A stretch of 31,409 nucleotides of DNA, taken from assembly GCA_002491065.1 (NCBI GenBank), contig DKVF01000081.1:16137-47545 (forward strand), given 5' to 3'. The stretch comes from Peptococcaceae bacterium UBA7185. GTDB taxonomy: Bacteria > Bacillota > Peptococcia > Peptococcales > Peptococcaceae. Each line of letters begins with the position of its first letter. Position 1 is the first letter of the stretch. This document shows, piece by piece, positions 23,754 to 30,996 of the stretch. The translations under genes were made by a program, and so were the position numbers. Below the pieces are notes generated by a model. That model was not told the DNA's origin. It ran no database searches and saw nothing but the letters and a program-made list of their open reading frames with translations.

Positions 23754-24054
23754 TAAATCTCCTCCATTCTTTTAAGACGCGATTCTCTATCGCGCAAGAC
23801 TATTTGGATTATTACGATATTGTTATTGTACATTTTGTTTATGAGAATCAAAAGAATATTTTATTAATATATATCATTGAGATTTTGAATGGAAGCGAAA
23901 AAGAAGGGGAAGTTTCAAAAAGAATAGCCATGATGACACCGACTGGTGACATTCATAGCTGTTCTTTTGGATTTTTTTACAGCTCCTTGCAAAAAAAAGC
24001 TGCCACCATAGCAATGATGCAGGACAGCAGCTTTGTAGTGGGTTATCAAACTTT
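23754..24054 (-). other. Region upstream of the flavoprotein 2 unit
   Basis: About 300 bp with the terminator of the stalk-domain gene (23990-24034) and, near the ferredoxin start, a perfect inverted repeat CGCGAT-N5-ATCGCG (23778-23783 with 23789-23794) that may be an operator. No convincing promoter or gene was found; a 109-codon forward frame here has no ribosome-binding site and is taken as chance. Confidence 0.45.
23990..24034 (-). terminator. Terminator of the stalk-domain protein gene
   Basis: A perfect 8-bp stem AAAGCTGC/GCAGCTTT (23996-24003 with 24027-24034). On the reverse strand it runs into eight T. Confidence 0.8.
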
Positions 24055-24918
24055 TTACACAGCAGTTTTGCTGATAATCTCACCTTTTACAAAGTCAATT
24101 TTCAGAATCAAATTTTCTTTCTCCGCTGTCTGACGCACACAGGGTAGTGTTAAGATATTTCCTTCAATGGATGGTTTCAGTTTCATATCTATCTCAGCCT
24201 GATGCAGACAATCATTTTCATCCTTTTGCGCATAAAAGTAATAATCCCCGTCTTGCAGTTGTGACTCTAAAGTGAATTCTTTTTCCGGTTCATTCCCCTG
24301 TTTATAGGTAAAGATATATTGGTCTCCATATGTATTAAATGGATACCCAATTGCAATATTGTCTTTTATGGCATAGAGTTGTAATTTTCCATTTATTTCA
24401 ATCTCCGACTTGCTGTTGATCTTTAGTCCGCTTTTTGCGTCAAAGGTATACTCCCAACCAAATTCTTCCACTGCAAAACGCCAGGTCAGCGGAAAATAAG
24501 TCACATCCCGAAACCGCAGCAATGGATATTGCTCCTTGCTGTTTTGAATCTTCTTTCCGTTCACCACAATATTGTAGGTTGCAACACTGGCTGTATATTT
24601 GTTTTTATTGGCCTCTTTCTTCTCATACCAACGCAAGTTTTTGCTGGTAGCCAACTCCTTTTTCACGGTCAATGTATTATCAGCCCAGCGTGTATCCAAT
24701 CCTAAGAATCCTCCATAATAGCCGGTCATAGGAAAATAGGTGATATTCTGATAGACAAGCACCGGATATTCGTCATAGGTGGGCTGCATCTCATAGCCAT
24801 TCAATGTGACCGGAAATGTCGGCAGCGTCACTGTGACATTCTGCGCCATGGCCGCTGTCGGCGCACCCGTCAATAAAAATGCCGACAATACTGTGGCAGC
24901 AATCCATTTCTTTTCCAT
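24055..24918 (-). CDS. Exported stalk-domain protein (copper-amine-oxidase N-terminal-like repeats)
   Basis: 287-aa secreted or cell-surface protein. The N-terminus is a signal peptide (MEKKWIAATVLSAFLLTG..., likely cleaved after AAMA, residue 25). Two stalk-type repeats follow: about residues 30-88 (LNGYEMQPTYDEYPVLVYQN, ITYFPMTGYYGG) and 118-175 (VVNGKKIQNSKEQYPLLRFR, DVTYFPLTWRF, GLKI). The ITYFP(M/L)T motif is characteristic. The rest (180-287) is a beta-rich domain I do not recognise. AAGGAGG is upstream of the ATG. It is the last of three exported-protein genes on this strand near the agr operon. Stalk domains usually act as surface spacers or binding modules; no enzyme activity is evident. 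Confidence 0.75.
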   Translation of the reverse strand: MEKKWIAATVLSAFLLTGAPTAAMAQNVTVTLPTFPVTLNGYEMQPTYDEYPVLVYQNITYFPMTGYYGGFLGLDTRWADNTLTVKKELATSKNLRWYEKKEANKNKYTASVATYNIVVNGKKIQNSKEQYPLLRFRDVTYFPLTWRFAVEEFGWEYTFDAKSGLKINSKSEIEINGKLQLYAIKDNIAIGYPFNTYGDQYIFTYKQGNEPEKEFTLESQLQDGDYYFYAQKDENDCLHQAEIDMKLKPSIEGNILTLPCVRQTAEKENLILKIDFVKGEIISKTAV

Positions 24919-24988
24919 GTAAATTCCTCCTTGCGTGCTATTCTTTTATAGACGTATTATGTAAACAGAACGTTTCTTTTCATACAAT

Positions 24989-25028
24989 GCCACATTGCGT
25001 AATTCTATACGCAATGTGGCAGCTTTTT
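24989..25028 (+). terminator. Strong hairpin between two exported-protein genes
   Basis: A perfect 13-bp stem GCCACATTGCGTA/TACGCAATGTGGC (24989-25001 with 25008-25020) and a 6-nt loop. The T run (25024-25028) lies on the forward strand side, whereas the flanking genes are on the reverse strand. It may still stop or attenuate reverse transcription, or stabilise the 3' end of the upstream gene. Confidence 0.5.
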
Positions 25029-25036
25029 ATTCTGCA

Positions 25037-26080
25037 CTAAAAATTAATACTAATATTTTCAGCATACCATGGATCATGACTGTTCACCGTAACCTGTTTT
25101 GCATTGGTACTATTCGTGCCAAATCTTCCCCGATGATTAGAAACGGTATTGCTTGCTATCGTCTTGCTATAACCACTTGAAGAATAGATATAGGCATCAC
25201 TGAACTGTCCATTTCTTAAATATGCACCTGTGTTAAAGTTTTTATCTGGATTGCATAAAGTAATTTGACGATTAAACGCTGCATTGGTACGATAAATACC
25301 TTTGTCCCCCACATAATAAGAAATATCATAATGTACAATACTAAAGTTATTTCCATCCAATACTCTAAAACGCAAATAATTGTTTGTCTCAACAACTGCA
25401 CTTAAATATACTTTTGAGCCTGCTTTTAATGTACTGATTGCACTTCCTGAAAGTGTTTCTTCACCTGGAATAGTATAGCAACCTCTCCAAGCCTCTCCAC
25501 CCCAACCAGAATCATAGCCTAATCCTACATCAATACACCAATCCGTGTTCCCATAGACTGTATAAAATAAATATCCCGCATTTTTCAAACCACTAGATGC
25601 AGCTCTGTTTACTGTAGGTAACGTTGCATACGCTGTTTCCTGATAGTATCCAGAATTAGATTTCACCTCATAACCAATCCCATCATCTTTTGGTCGATTG
25701 TCTGCAGAAGGCTGATTATCAGCATAAGGCTCGATTCCGCTTTCACTCCCAGAGACAACAGTTGTCGGAGTTGAAATCAAACCATCAACATACTCCTGAA
25801 TTTGTTCATCTGTAAAATTATTTGCTTCTGCCGCATCTTTTAATGCCAGCACACTTTCATTGTAAGAATTTGCAATGGCCGTTTCCTCATCCATCAGTGC
25901 ATATGCGGATACTTCAAAGATGGAGGGATCTACACCATGCTCCTGTAAAAAGGCTACCGCCTCGTTACTCAGCGGCTCTGAGACTGCATTGTTTTCTGCT
26001 GCAAAAGTCGGTGTCGTCATGGTAACCAACATGGTAACAGTCGCGACGATTGCAGTTGCTTTTCTAAAAAATTTTTTCAT
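25037..26080 (-). CDS. Exported protein of unknown family
   Basis: 347-aa secreted protein. Signal peptide MKKFFRKATAIVATVTMLVT with cleavage near TPTFAA-EN (about residue 28). Residues 29-110 are acidic and helical (SNEAVAFLQEHGVDPSIFEV; LALKDAAEANNFTDEQIQEY) and look like a propeptide. A Pro/Asp-rich linker (YADNQPSADNRPKDDG) leads to a C-terminal beta-rich domain (about 135-347), rich in Tyr, Gly, Ser and Asn, with NAGYLFYTVYGNTDWCIDVG, GYDSGWGGEAWRGCY and a Cys pair that could form a disulfide. The arrangement faintly recalls YrpD-like secreted proteins, which I cannot confirm. No zinc-protease or catalytic-triad motif was seen. The ribosome-binding site is weak. Context suggests agr-controlled secretion (inference). 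Confidence 0.7.
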   Translation of the reverse strand: MKKFFRKATAIVATVTMLVTMTTPTFAAENNAVSEPLSNEAVAFLQEHGVDPSIFEVSAYALMDEETAIANSYNESVLALKDAAEANNFTDEQIQEYVDGLISTPTTVVSGSESGIEPYADNQPSADNRPKDDGIGYEVKSNSGYYQETAYATLPTVNRAASSGLKNAGYLFYTVYGNTDWCIDVGLGYDSGWGGEAWRGCYTIPGEETLSGSAISTLKAGSKVYLSAVVETNNYLRFRVLDGNNFSIVHYDISYYVGDKGIYRTNAAFNRQITLCNPDKNFNTGAYLRNGQFSDAYIYSSSGYSKTIASNTVSNHRGRFGTNSTNAKQVTVNSHDPWYAENISINF

Positions 26081-26423
26081 AATGAATCACATACCTTTCT
26101 GCATATTTTATTATTTTCAGCCAATTTCATGCAAATAATTGCTCGCTATCCAAGCCGGAGTTCCGTTTAATATTGGATTGGAGCAATTTACACATTGTAT
26201 AGTTCGTGTTTCTGATGCTGTTTCTTCCCAAACAATCACTGTAACTTTTACCCGATAGATACGACCGCCTAAAACGACCCCGACTGTTCCGTTTGATATA
26301 CAAACAGAATAGTCGGGATACGTCACAACTATCCATATCGAAAAGATTTTGTTACATTGTCAAGAAGTGATTGTCTTTTTCACGTATAAGCGAAAAAATT
26401 TCACGTGTTCTTTTTCTAGGAAA
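26081..26423 (-). other. Gap between two exported-protein genes
   Basis: 343 bp with no secure gene. It contains an uncertain 69-codon reverse-strand frame (26117-26326), a TTGACA hexamer on the reverse strand (26364-26359) without a good -10, and a direct repeat TTCACGT spaced 21 bp (26379-26385 and 26400-26406). Confidence 0.4.
26117..26326 (-). CDS. Doubtful small open frame, possible remnant
   Basis: 69 codons from a GTG, with residues such as VCISNGTVGVVLGGRIYRVK and CVNCSNPILNGTPAW that look more protein-like than chance. However, there is no ribosome-binding site, and a second overlapping frame is also open. It may be a decayed exported-protein domain or random. Listed only because the space between neighbours is otherwise unexplained. 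Confidence 0.2.
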   Translation of the reverse strand: MTYPDYSVCISNGTVGVVLGGRIYRVKVTVIVWEETASETRTIQCVNCSNPILNGTPAWIASNYLHEIG

Positions 26424-26948
26424 TTACGCGTTTTCTGTCAGCACTAAATTTCCGCTGCTGTTTGCCATCAAATACATCACAACAGTCTTATCTGTGCTCC
26501 AACCAGTTGAATTTTGTATTGTTGCTGTCGCTTTGATATAAGCATGCCTGCCACCATCAATCATTGTGTAAGTCGGCATAGTGATAGTCGCAGTTGCACC
26601 ATTTCTGATAGAAACACTTGGTCTTGAAAGAGCAATATTAGATATCACATATCTTCCTAAATCACTGCTATAAGCCACATCTGCTGACGCAGTAAAAGTA
26701 AACTTGGCATCATATTTGTCCCAATACTGCGTATTCGTTCCTGTTGCTGTTTTTATAGTAAATGGAATGGCCTCTTCCTGTGCAACCGTCGGTTCTAAAT
26801 CACCCTGTTGTAATGTTTCTGATGTAGCTACCATATCATCGTTTGCAGGATTTTCAAACTCTGCTTCTGCAAACGCTGGCATTCCTATACTCATAGCCAT
26901 TGCCGCTGTCAAAACAGTTGCAACTATTTTTTTTAATCCTTTTTTCAT
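26424..26948 (-). CDS. Small exported protein of unknown family
   Basis: 174-aa secreted protein. Signal peptide MKKGLKKIVATVLTAAMAMS with cleavage near MPAFA-EA (about residue 27). An acidic linker (residues 28-60) is followed by a beta-rich domain (65-174) with YDAKFTFTASADVAYSSDLG, RPSVSIRNGATATITMPTYT and DKTVVMYLMANSSGN, resembling an immunoglobulin-like or jelly-roll fold. It has no cysteine and no LPXTG. AGGAGG 10 nt upstream supports the ATG. It is the first reverse-strand gene diverging from the agr-type operon, so it shares that intergenic region. Function unknown; candidate agr target. Confidence 0.7.
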   Translation of the reverse strand: MKKGLKKIVATVLTAAMAMSIGMPAFAEAEFENPANDDMVATSETLQQGDLEPTVAQEEAIPFTIKTATGTNTQYWDKYDAKFTFTASADVAYSSDLGRYVISNIALSRPSVSIRNGATATITMPTYTMIDGGRHAYIKATATIQNSTGWSTDKTVVMYLMANSSGNLVLTENA

Positions 26949-26969
26949 TAAAATTTACCTCCTAAAATT

Positions 26970-26999
26970 CTGATAAATTTTTGTTAAGTTATGTGTCAA
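26970..26999 (-). promoter_or_regulatory. Candidate promoter of the small exported protein gene
   Basis: On the reverse strand, exact TTGACA (26999-26994), an 18-bp spacer and TATCAG (26975-26970). The leader would be very short. Confidence 0.4.
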
Positions 27000-27310
27000 A
27001 AACATAAAAATCATATATCAATTATCATTTTTTCAGTTTTGTTTTTACCTAATGCAATTGTACTCTGCTGTCACTCAACGCGGTACTTCTTTACATTCAT
27101 AGCTTAACAATACTCAATTCAGTTATACTCGATTTTCTTTGTTGGCCAATAAAATTAAGAAAAGCTTTCCTTATTTGCACTATAACAGCTTTCTTTTTGC
27201 TTTTCAACAGAACTGTCATACTTAACCAAGTAAATGACACAATTAGTTATATTTCAACAATTCTATACGAACGCCTCATATCTCGGCTGTTATCAGAAAA
27301 ACAATTGATG

Positions 27311-27341
27311 CCAGTTCATCCATGACAATTAGAGGGTTAAT
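27311..27341 (+). promoter_or_regulatory. LytTR-type direct repeats upstream of the agr-type operon
   Basis: Two 9-bp elements, CCAGTTCAT (27311-27319) and AGGGTTAAT (27333-27341), separated by 13 bp, so their GTT cores are 22 bp apart. They match 8/9 and 7/9 of the LytTR consensus [TA][AC][CA]GTTN[AG][TG]. Each is followed by ATGACA, extending the repeat. They lie 13 bp before the operon -35, where an AgrA-like activator would bind. Confidence 0.55.
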
Positions 27342-27354
27342 TATGACACTTTGA

Positions 27355-27383
27355 TTGCATTCACGAAAACTTTATATTATAAT
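27355..27383 (+). promoter_or_regulatory. Promoter of the agr-type operon
   Basis: A perfect TATAAT (27378-27383) with a poor -35 TTGCAT (27355-27360) at 17 bp, as expected for a promoter that needs an activator. An alternative is TTGATT-16-TATATT, shifted by 4-5 bp. Confidence 0.6.
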
Positions 27384-27466
27384 AAACGAAATTTTACCAG
27401 AATATTGATAAAGATTTACAAAAATATACTATGATATATAGTACCTATACGATCAAGTGGAGATGT

Positions 27467-28219
27467 ATGAAAATGTTGGAACTAGAACAGATACCCAAAA
27501 TTGTAGTATGTGATGATAATCCAGAAATTCATAAGGAAATAGAAGCATTATTAACGGAATATACAGTCTCTCATCAATGTGGAGAATTTATTTTTGAAGC
27601 CTTTTCAAATGGAGAATCGTTACTGGCATGCCATAGGAAGATAGATTTATTATTTTTGGATATTGAATTGGGTGAACTGTCGGGAATTGATATTGTTCCA
27701 ATTATGCAGGAGCGTTTTCCAGATATCATCATTATTTTTGTTTCAAGCTATATGCAGTATTTTATTCATTCGTGCCGGTTGGGTGTATTTCAATTTTTAA
27801 CAAAACCTTTCGACAAGCGTATCTTTTTTGAGGAATTGGACAGGTTTTATATAAAACATGGTCAAAAAGCTGCATTGTATAATATAAGCTATAAGGGTAC
27901 TGCTGTTAATTTTCCGATTACAGAAATTTTGTATATAGAAGCCGCTTTGAGATATCTACATATTTATCATGAACAATTGGGAAAATATGAAAAAATGGGG
28001 CAGATAGGGCAGGAGGAAAAACTTCTAAAACCCTATGGCTTTATACGTTGTCATAACGGTTATTTAGTAAATGCCCGATATATTGATAATATAAAGAATC
28101 AAATCGTTTACCTGAAAAATCCAAGAAATAAAAAATTTATTGAAATTCCGGTTAGTAAAAATAAATTGGCTAAAACAAAAAAAGAATACCAGCATTGGTT
28201 GTTAAAAGAGGAGATTTAA
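27467..28219 (+). CDS. LytTR-family response regulator (AgrA-like)
   Basis: Two-component response regulator of 250 aa. The receiver domain (about 10-130) has the acidic pair Asp16-Asp17, phosphoacceptor Asp65 in LLFLDIEL, Ser93-Ser94 and Lys113 in FLTKPF. The LytTR DNA-binding domain (about 136-245) includes ILYIEAALRYLHIY and GFIRCHNGYLVNARYIDNI. Its targets should be paired GTT-core repeats such as those at 27311-27341. GGAG at 27459-27462 is close to ATG 27467; ATG 27473 is an alternative. It is the first gene of an operon with sensor, AgrB and AgrD, the reverse of the S. aureus gene order (BDCA). It should be phosphorylated by the sensor kinase encoded 3 nt downstream. Confidence 0.88.
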   Translation: MKMLELEQIPKIVVCDDNPEIHKEIEALLTEYTVSHQCGEFIFEAFSNGESLLACHRKIDLLFLDIELGELSGIDIVPIMQERFPDIIIIFVSSYMQYFIHSCRLGVFQFLTKPFDKRIFFEELDRFYIKHGQKAALYNISYKGTAVNFPITEILYIEAALRYLHIYHEQLGKYEKMGQIGQEEKLLKPYGFIRCHNGYLVNARYIDNIKNQIVYLKNPRNKKFIEIPVSKNKLAKTKKEYQHWLLKEEI

Positions 28220-28222
28220 GGC

Positions 28223-29545
28223 ATGGCCGAGGTATTGTTAAATAGTTTATCCGTTCTTTTTGAATTATTAATATATTATTTCTTTTTTCGTTATTTTTTT
28301 CAAAAAGCTCGTTTTTCAAAGCGAACGATGATTTTTGTATATTTGCTGGCAGGTATAGCATCCTTGTACTTATCCATGTATGCTTCCAGCAAATTTGTAC
28401 ATCGTATGGGCTACTTTGTGATAGTGGTTTTACTGGCCTTATGCTATAAAGGACAGTTATTTATACAGTTGTTTATTCCATTTGTGTTTCAAGCCATTTC
28501 TATAATGGTGGAAAATTGCTATGCATTAGTATTAATGCCACTGAAAAATTCGCTGAAAATATATGGAGATGAGAGCTTTTACTTTTATTATTTTATTGGG
28601 ATAATTCTTTCAAATTTAACGATACTTCTGCTGATTCGATTATTTTGCACATGGAAAAATTATGTTTTTGTTAAGGAGAAAGATATTGTATTTCCGTTAT
28701 ATTTCCCCTTACTGTTTTTATTTCCGGTATGTGTGATGTTTGTGATTGATCAATATTCATTGGCGGTCGCACGTTCTGGAAATATTGAATTCTTAACGGT
28801 GATTCCGGTTTTATTTTTGGTGATCATAGCAATAGCTTTTTTCTTTTTGTTTGATGGGCTACTGCATAGTGTTCAGACAAAACAGAAGATGGACGTACTT
28901 CAAAAACAGTTGGAACAGGAGCAAGAGTACTATAGAATTTTATTAAGAAAGCATCAGCAGTTTCAGCAGCTTCGGCATGATATGAGAGATGATTTCAATT
29001 ATATAGCTGGTCTGATAAAAAGTGACGCTTATGTGACGGCTTTAGAATATGCACAACGAAAAAGTGGACAATTAGCACTTACTTCGGTCATTCAAACAGG
29101 AAATCCAATGCTGGATGCGATCCTTACAATTAAAGAAGAACAAGCGCGGCGCATACATGCAAATTTTCAAAGTTATATTTCTGTGGAGTTAAATCAGTCT
29201 AAAATGGCTATAGAAGATTTGTCTTCATTGTGTTCCAACGTCTTAAACAATGCGTTGGAGGCCGTGGAGCAAATTGAGGATAAAGCGTTTCGCCGCATCT
29301 TTTTTCGACTGGTGCAAAAAGGTCATTTTCTTTATATTGTTGTACAAAATGCTACTTCTAATGAAATTATAATAGAAGGAGATGTGCTGGAAACCACAAA
29401 GCAAGATAAAAAAATGCATGGTTTTGGGTTGTCTATTGTGAAAAACATTGTGGAGAAATATGACGGTGGTTGCCACTTAGAGTGGGAACAGTACATTTTT
29501 ACTGTAAAAATTGTTTTGCCTGTCATGGAGGATGAGGAACAGTGA
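28223..29545 (+). CDS. AgrC-like sensor histidine kinase (HPK10/GHKL type)
   Basis: Peptide-sensing membrane kinase of 440 aa. About six helices occupy residues 1-212, the usual AgrC sensor. A coiled-coil linker (215-248) leads to the H-box LRHDMRDDFNYI with His252. The ATPase domain has N-box SNVLNNALEAVE (339-349) and G-box MHGFGLSIVKNIV (398-410), with the D-box weak as in this subfamily. It is expected to bind the cyclic peptide from the downstream agrD and phosphorylate the LytTR regulator. The ATG at 28223 has GAGGAG 9 nt upstream. Its stop codon overlaps the AgrB start. Confidence 0.88.
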   Translation: MAEVLLNSLSVLFELLIYYFFFRYFFQKARFSKRTMIFVYLLAGIASLYLSMYASSKFVHRMGYFVIVVLLALCYKGQLFIQLFIPFVFQAISIMVENCYALVLMPLKNSLKIYGDESFYFYYFIGIILSNLTILLLIRLFCTWKNYVFVKEKDIVFPLYFPLLFLFPVCVMFVIDQYSLAVARSGNIEFLTVIPVLFLVIIAIAFFFLFDGLLHSVQTKQKMDVLQKQLEQEQEYYRILLRKHQQFQQLRHDMRDDFNYIAGLIKSDAYVTALEYAQRKSGQLALTSVIQTGNPMLDAILTIKEEQARRIHANFQSYISVELNQSKMAIEDLSSLCSNVLNNALEAVEQIEDKAFRRIFFRLVQKGHFLYIVVQNATSNEIIIEGDVLETTKQDKKMHGFGLSIVKNIVEKYDGGCHLEWEQYIFTVKIVLPVMEDEEQ

Positions 29546-30132
29546 CTTATCAACTGGCACAAAAGATGACACGATGGTTTATTCAAAATTGTTTTTTGAA
29601 AGAGGAAGACTATGACGTTTATGTTTATTACATCGACAGTTTACTGGCAAAGATTTTCTTTTATACAGAGATAGCTGTAGCTGCAATTTTTCTGCGGATG
29701 GTTCCTGAAACGCTCAGCTATTATTGGGGTTTTTCAACCATTCGTTATACTGCAGGGGGATTCCATGCAAAAACAGGTAAAGCTTGTGCTGTTATTAGTT
29801 GGATAACCTATTTTTTATCTATGATAGTTATTATGAGTGTTGCACATTTGTTGTCTGCGACTTTGCTGGTGTCCAGTTCTCTTGTGTTGTTAATATTTTC
29901 GTTGGCGATTGTATTGAGATATGCGCCGATGGCGCATATCAATAAGCCAGTGCCACCATCTAAAAAAGCTCGTATGAAAAAAATTTGCGTTGGCTTTCAA
30001 GTTGTTCACATGTTGATAACAGTGCTGCTTTTTACGCAGCATGGTTATATTTATGCGTTTAGCTTGGCGTTAGGAGACGTTCTAGCTGCGCTGGCGTTAT
30101 TGATAGCTTATTATCAGAAAGGGGATGAGTGA
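29542..30132 (+). CDS. AgrB-like cysteine peptidase / autoinducer processing enzyme
   Basis: Membrane endopeptidase of 196 aa that cuts the C-terminal tail from AgrD and closes the (thio)lactone ring. The family core TIRYTAGGFHAKTGKACAVI contains the catalytic pair His75 and Cys82, seven residues apart as in S. aureus AgrB (His77/Cys84). The cytoplasmic loop YAPMAHINKPVPPSKKARMK is also conserved. Four to six helices surround these. The start is GTG at 29542, overlapping the kinase stop (GTGA), which implies translational coupling. The agrD gene begins 3 nt after its stop. Confidence 0.92.
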   Translation: MTYQLAQKMTRWFIQNCFLKEEDYDVYVYYIDSLLAKIFFYTEIAVAAIFLRMVPETLSYYWGFSTIRYTAGGFHAKTGKACAVISWITYFLSMIVIMSVAHLLSATLLVSSSLVLLIFSLAIVLRYAPMAHINKPVPPSKKARMKKICVGFQVVHMLITVLLFTQHGYIYAFSLALGDVLAALALLIAYYQKGDE

Positions 30133-30135
30133 AAG

Positions 30136-30276
30136 GTGAAAAAGCTGTTTTATTCTTGCTGCAATGCTTTTTTGACGCTTGCTGTTTTGGTTGGCAGTTT
30201 AGATTTGTCTGTGATGAGCAGAGATGATTTTTATCAGCCTCCAGTTCCAGAACAGCTGCTGAACAAACAACAATAA
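30136..30276 (+). CDS. AgrD-like cyclic lactone autoinducer precursor
   Basis: 46-codon gene starting at GTG, 3 nt after the AgrB stop, with AGGGGATG 8 nt upstream. The N-terminal amphipathic/hydrophobic helix is KKLFYSCCNAFLTLAVLVG. The C-terminal recognition tail is YQPPVPEQLL, the x-Q-P-x-x-P-E-x-L pattern of cyclic lactone autoinducer precursors. Aligning it with other AgrD tails puts the AgrB cut between Phe32 and Tyr33. The five residues before it are Ser28-Arg-Asp-Asp-Phe32, so Ser28 would close an ester (lactone) ring instead of the common Cys thiolactone. The only cysteines (8, 9) are in the leader helix. The charged ring is unusual and ring assignment is inference. Confidence 0.82.
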   Translation: MKKLFYSCCNAFLTLAVLVGSLDLSVMSRDDFYQPPVPEQLLNKQQ

Positions 30277-30291
30277 TTATTTTAATGAATC

Positions 30292-30324
30292 AAGGAGCCT
30301 CTTCGCGGTGGGAAGGGGCTCCTT
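30292..30324 (+). terminator. Hairpin ending the agr-type operon
   Basis: A perfect 8-bp stem AAGGAGCC/GGCTCCTT (30292-30299 with 30317-30324), extended by inner pairs. The following T tract is weak, so termination strength is uncertain. Confidence 0.5.
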
Positions 30325-30327
30325 ATG

Positions 30328-30852
30328 TTATTGGTTTAAGTGCCAGACTAAGTTTTTCTGACAATTTTTTAAGTGCCAGTAATCCTGTTGCCAGTACAAA
30401 TGATAAGTATGTGGACCGTTCACAAAGAAATAAGAATTTCTTACTTTCGGGTGATGACAGATTTGATGGATAACATCTATAATCTCTGCTTTTGTAGGAT
30501 GTAAGGGATTTCTTCTGCAACTACGCCAATATATTATTTGACGTAATACATCTTTGGTTGATTTTTGTTGCATGGCGTTAAAGTCTATCTGGTCATAAAA
30601 AGCTTTTTTCTGAGAGATATCTAAACCATTTAGTGCGAGAAAAAAATCTCTATGCCACTCTAAACCAAATTCACTATATGCCTGAATAATAGTTAATAGC
30701 TTGTGTTCTATTAAGCTGTTAGGATTTTGGGTTTGTAAATCAGAGAGATACGAGTGAAACAGGTTTAGCAGTATTCGTTCCGCAGGGTCTGCCGATTGAG
30801 AAATTAGCACCATTTGTTTGATATTGTTTACTTCACTTCTTTTGGGCAGCAT
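30328..30852 (-). CDS. Unknown 174-aa cytoplasmic protein
   Basis: No family recognised. No signal peptide or membrane segment. The N-terminal two thirds are probably helical (ADPAERILLNLFHSYLSDLQ; STKDVLRQIIYWRSC). The C-terminal 45 residues are rich in His, Trp and Tyr (ICHHPKVRNSYFFVNGPHTY; HLYWQQDYWHLKN). A good AAGGGGAA lies before the ATG. It is divergent from an XRE-type regulator across 144 bp with a repeated operator-like motif, so the two may form a regulator-target pair. A toxin-antitoxin relation was considered, but nothing in the sequence supports it. Confidence 0.65.
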   Translation of the reverse strand: MLPKRSEVNNIKQMVLISQSADPAERILLNLFHSYLSDLQTQNPNSLIEHKLLTIIQAYSEFGLEWHRDFFLALNGLDISQKKAFYDQIDFNAMQQKSTKDVLRQIIYWRSCRRNPLHPTKAEIIDVIHQICHHPKVRNSYFFVNGPHTYHLYWQQDYWHLKNCQKNLVWHLNQ

Positions 30853-30887
30853 TAATATTCCCCTTTTGTGGTTTTTACCTTAAATAA

Positions 30888-30916
30888 ATTATATCTTTAA
30901 AATACGAATAATGCAA
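30888..30916 (-). promoter_or_regulatory. Promoter of the unknown 174-aa protein gene
   Basis: On the reverse strand, TTGCAT (30916-30911), a 17-bp spacer and TATAAT (30893-30888). The hexamers and spacing are identical to the agr-type operon promoter. The spacer holds one copy of the 13-bp direct repeat, so a repressor bound there would block the promoter. Confidence 0.6.
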
Positions 30917-30937
30917 TAAAAACTTCTTTAAAATACG
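30894..30937. repeat. 13-bp direct repeat in the divergent XRE promoter region
   Basis: TCTTTAAAATACG occurs at 30894-30906 and 30925-30937, 31 bp apart (about three helical turns). One copy sits between -10 and -35 of the reverse promoter. Probable operator of the adjacent XRE-type regulator (inference). Confidence 0.5.
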
Positions 30938-30996
30938 CACAGGGATTTTTGTTATGTTGTATTCTTTTTACACATGATTAAAAAGGAGGGCGTCTT

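Larger units (their letters stand above)
26949..27466. other. Divergent regulatory region of the agr-type operon
   Basis: 518 bp without a gene. It holds the reverse promoter of the small exported protein (26970-26999), LytTR-type repeats (27311-27341) and the operon promoter (27355-27383). An imperfect inverted repeat GGTTAAnTATGACA is also present in opposite orientations (27215-27228 and 27335-27347), and several GTTAAG words are scattered across the region. Confidence 0.55.

Noticed and set aside
24102..24116. Possible CodY box (AATTTTCAGAATCAA)
   Set aside because: Four mismatches to the 15-bp consensus and located inside a coding region, so it is not meaningful.
23804..24133. 109-codon forward open frame
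   Set aside because: It overlaps the end of the stalk-domain gene and its terminator and lacks a ribosome-binding site or recognisable motifs.
26980..26988. Further LytTR-like half sites (GTTAAG words at 26983, 27104-27110, 27224)
   Set aside because: No second half site at 21-22 bp spacing was found for any of them, so they were not called as binding sites.
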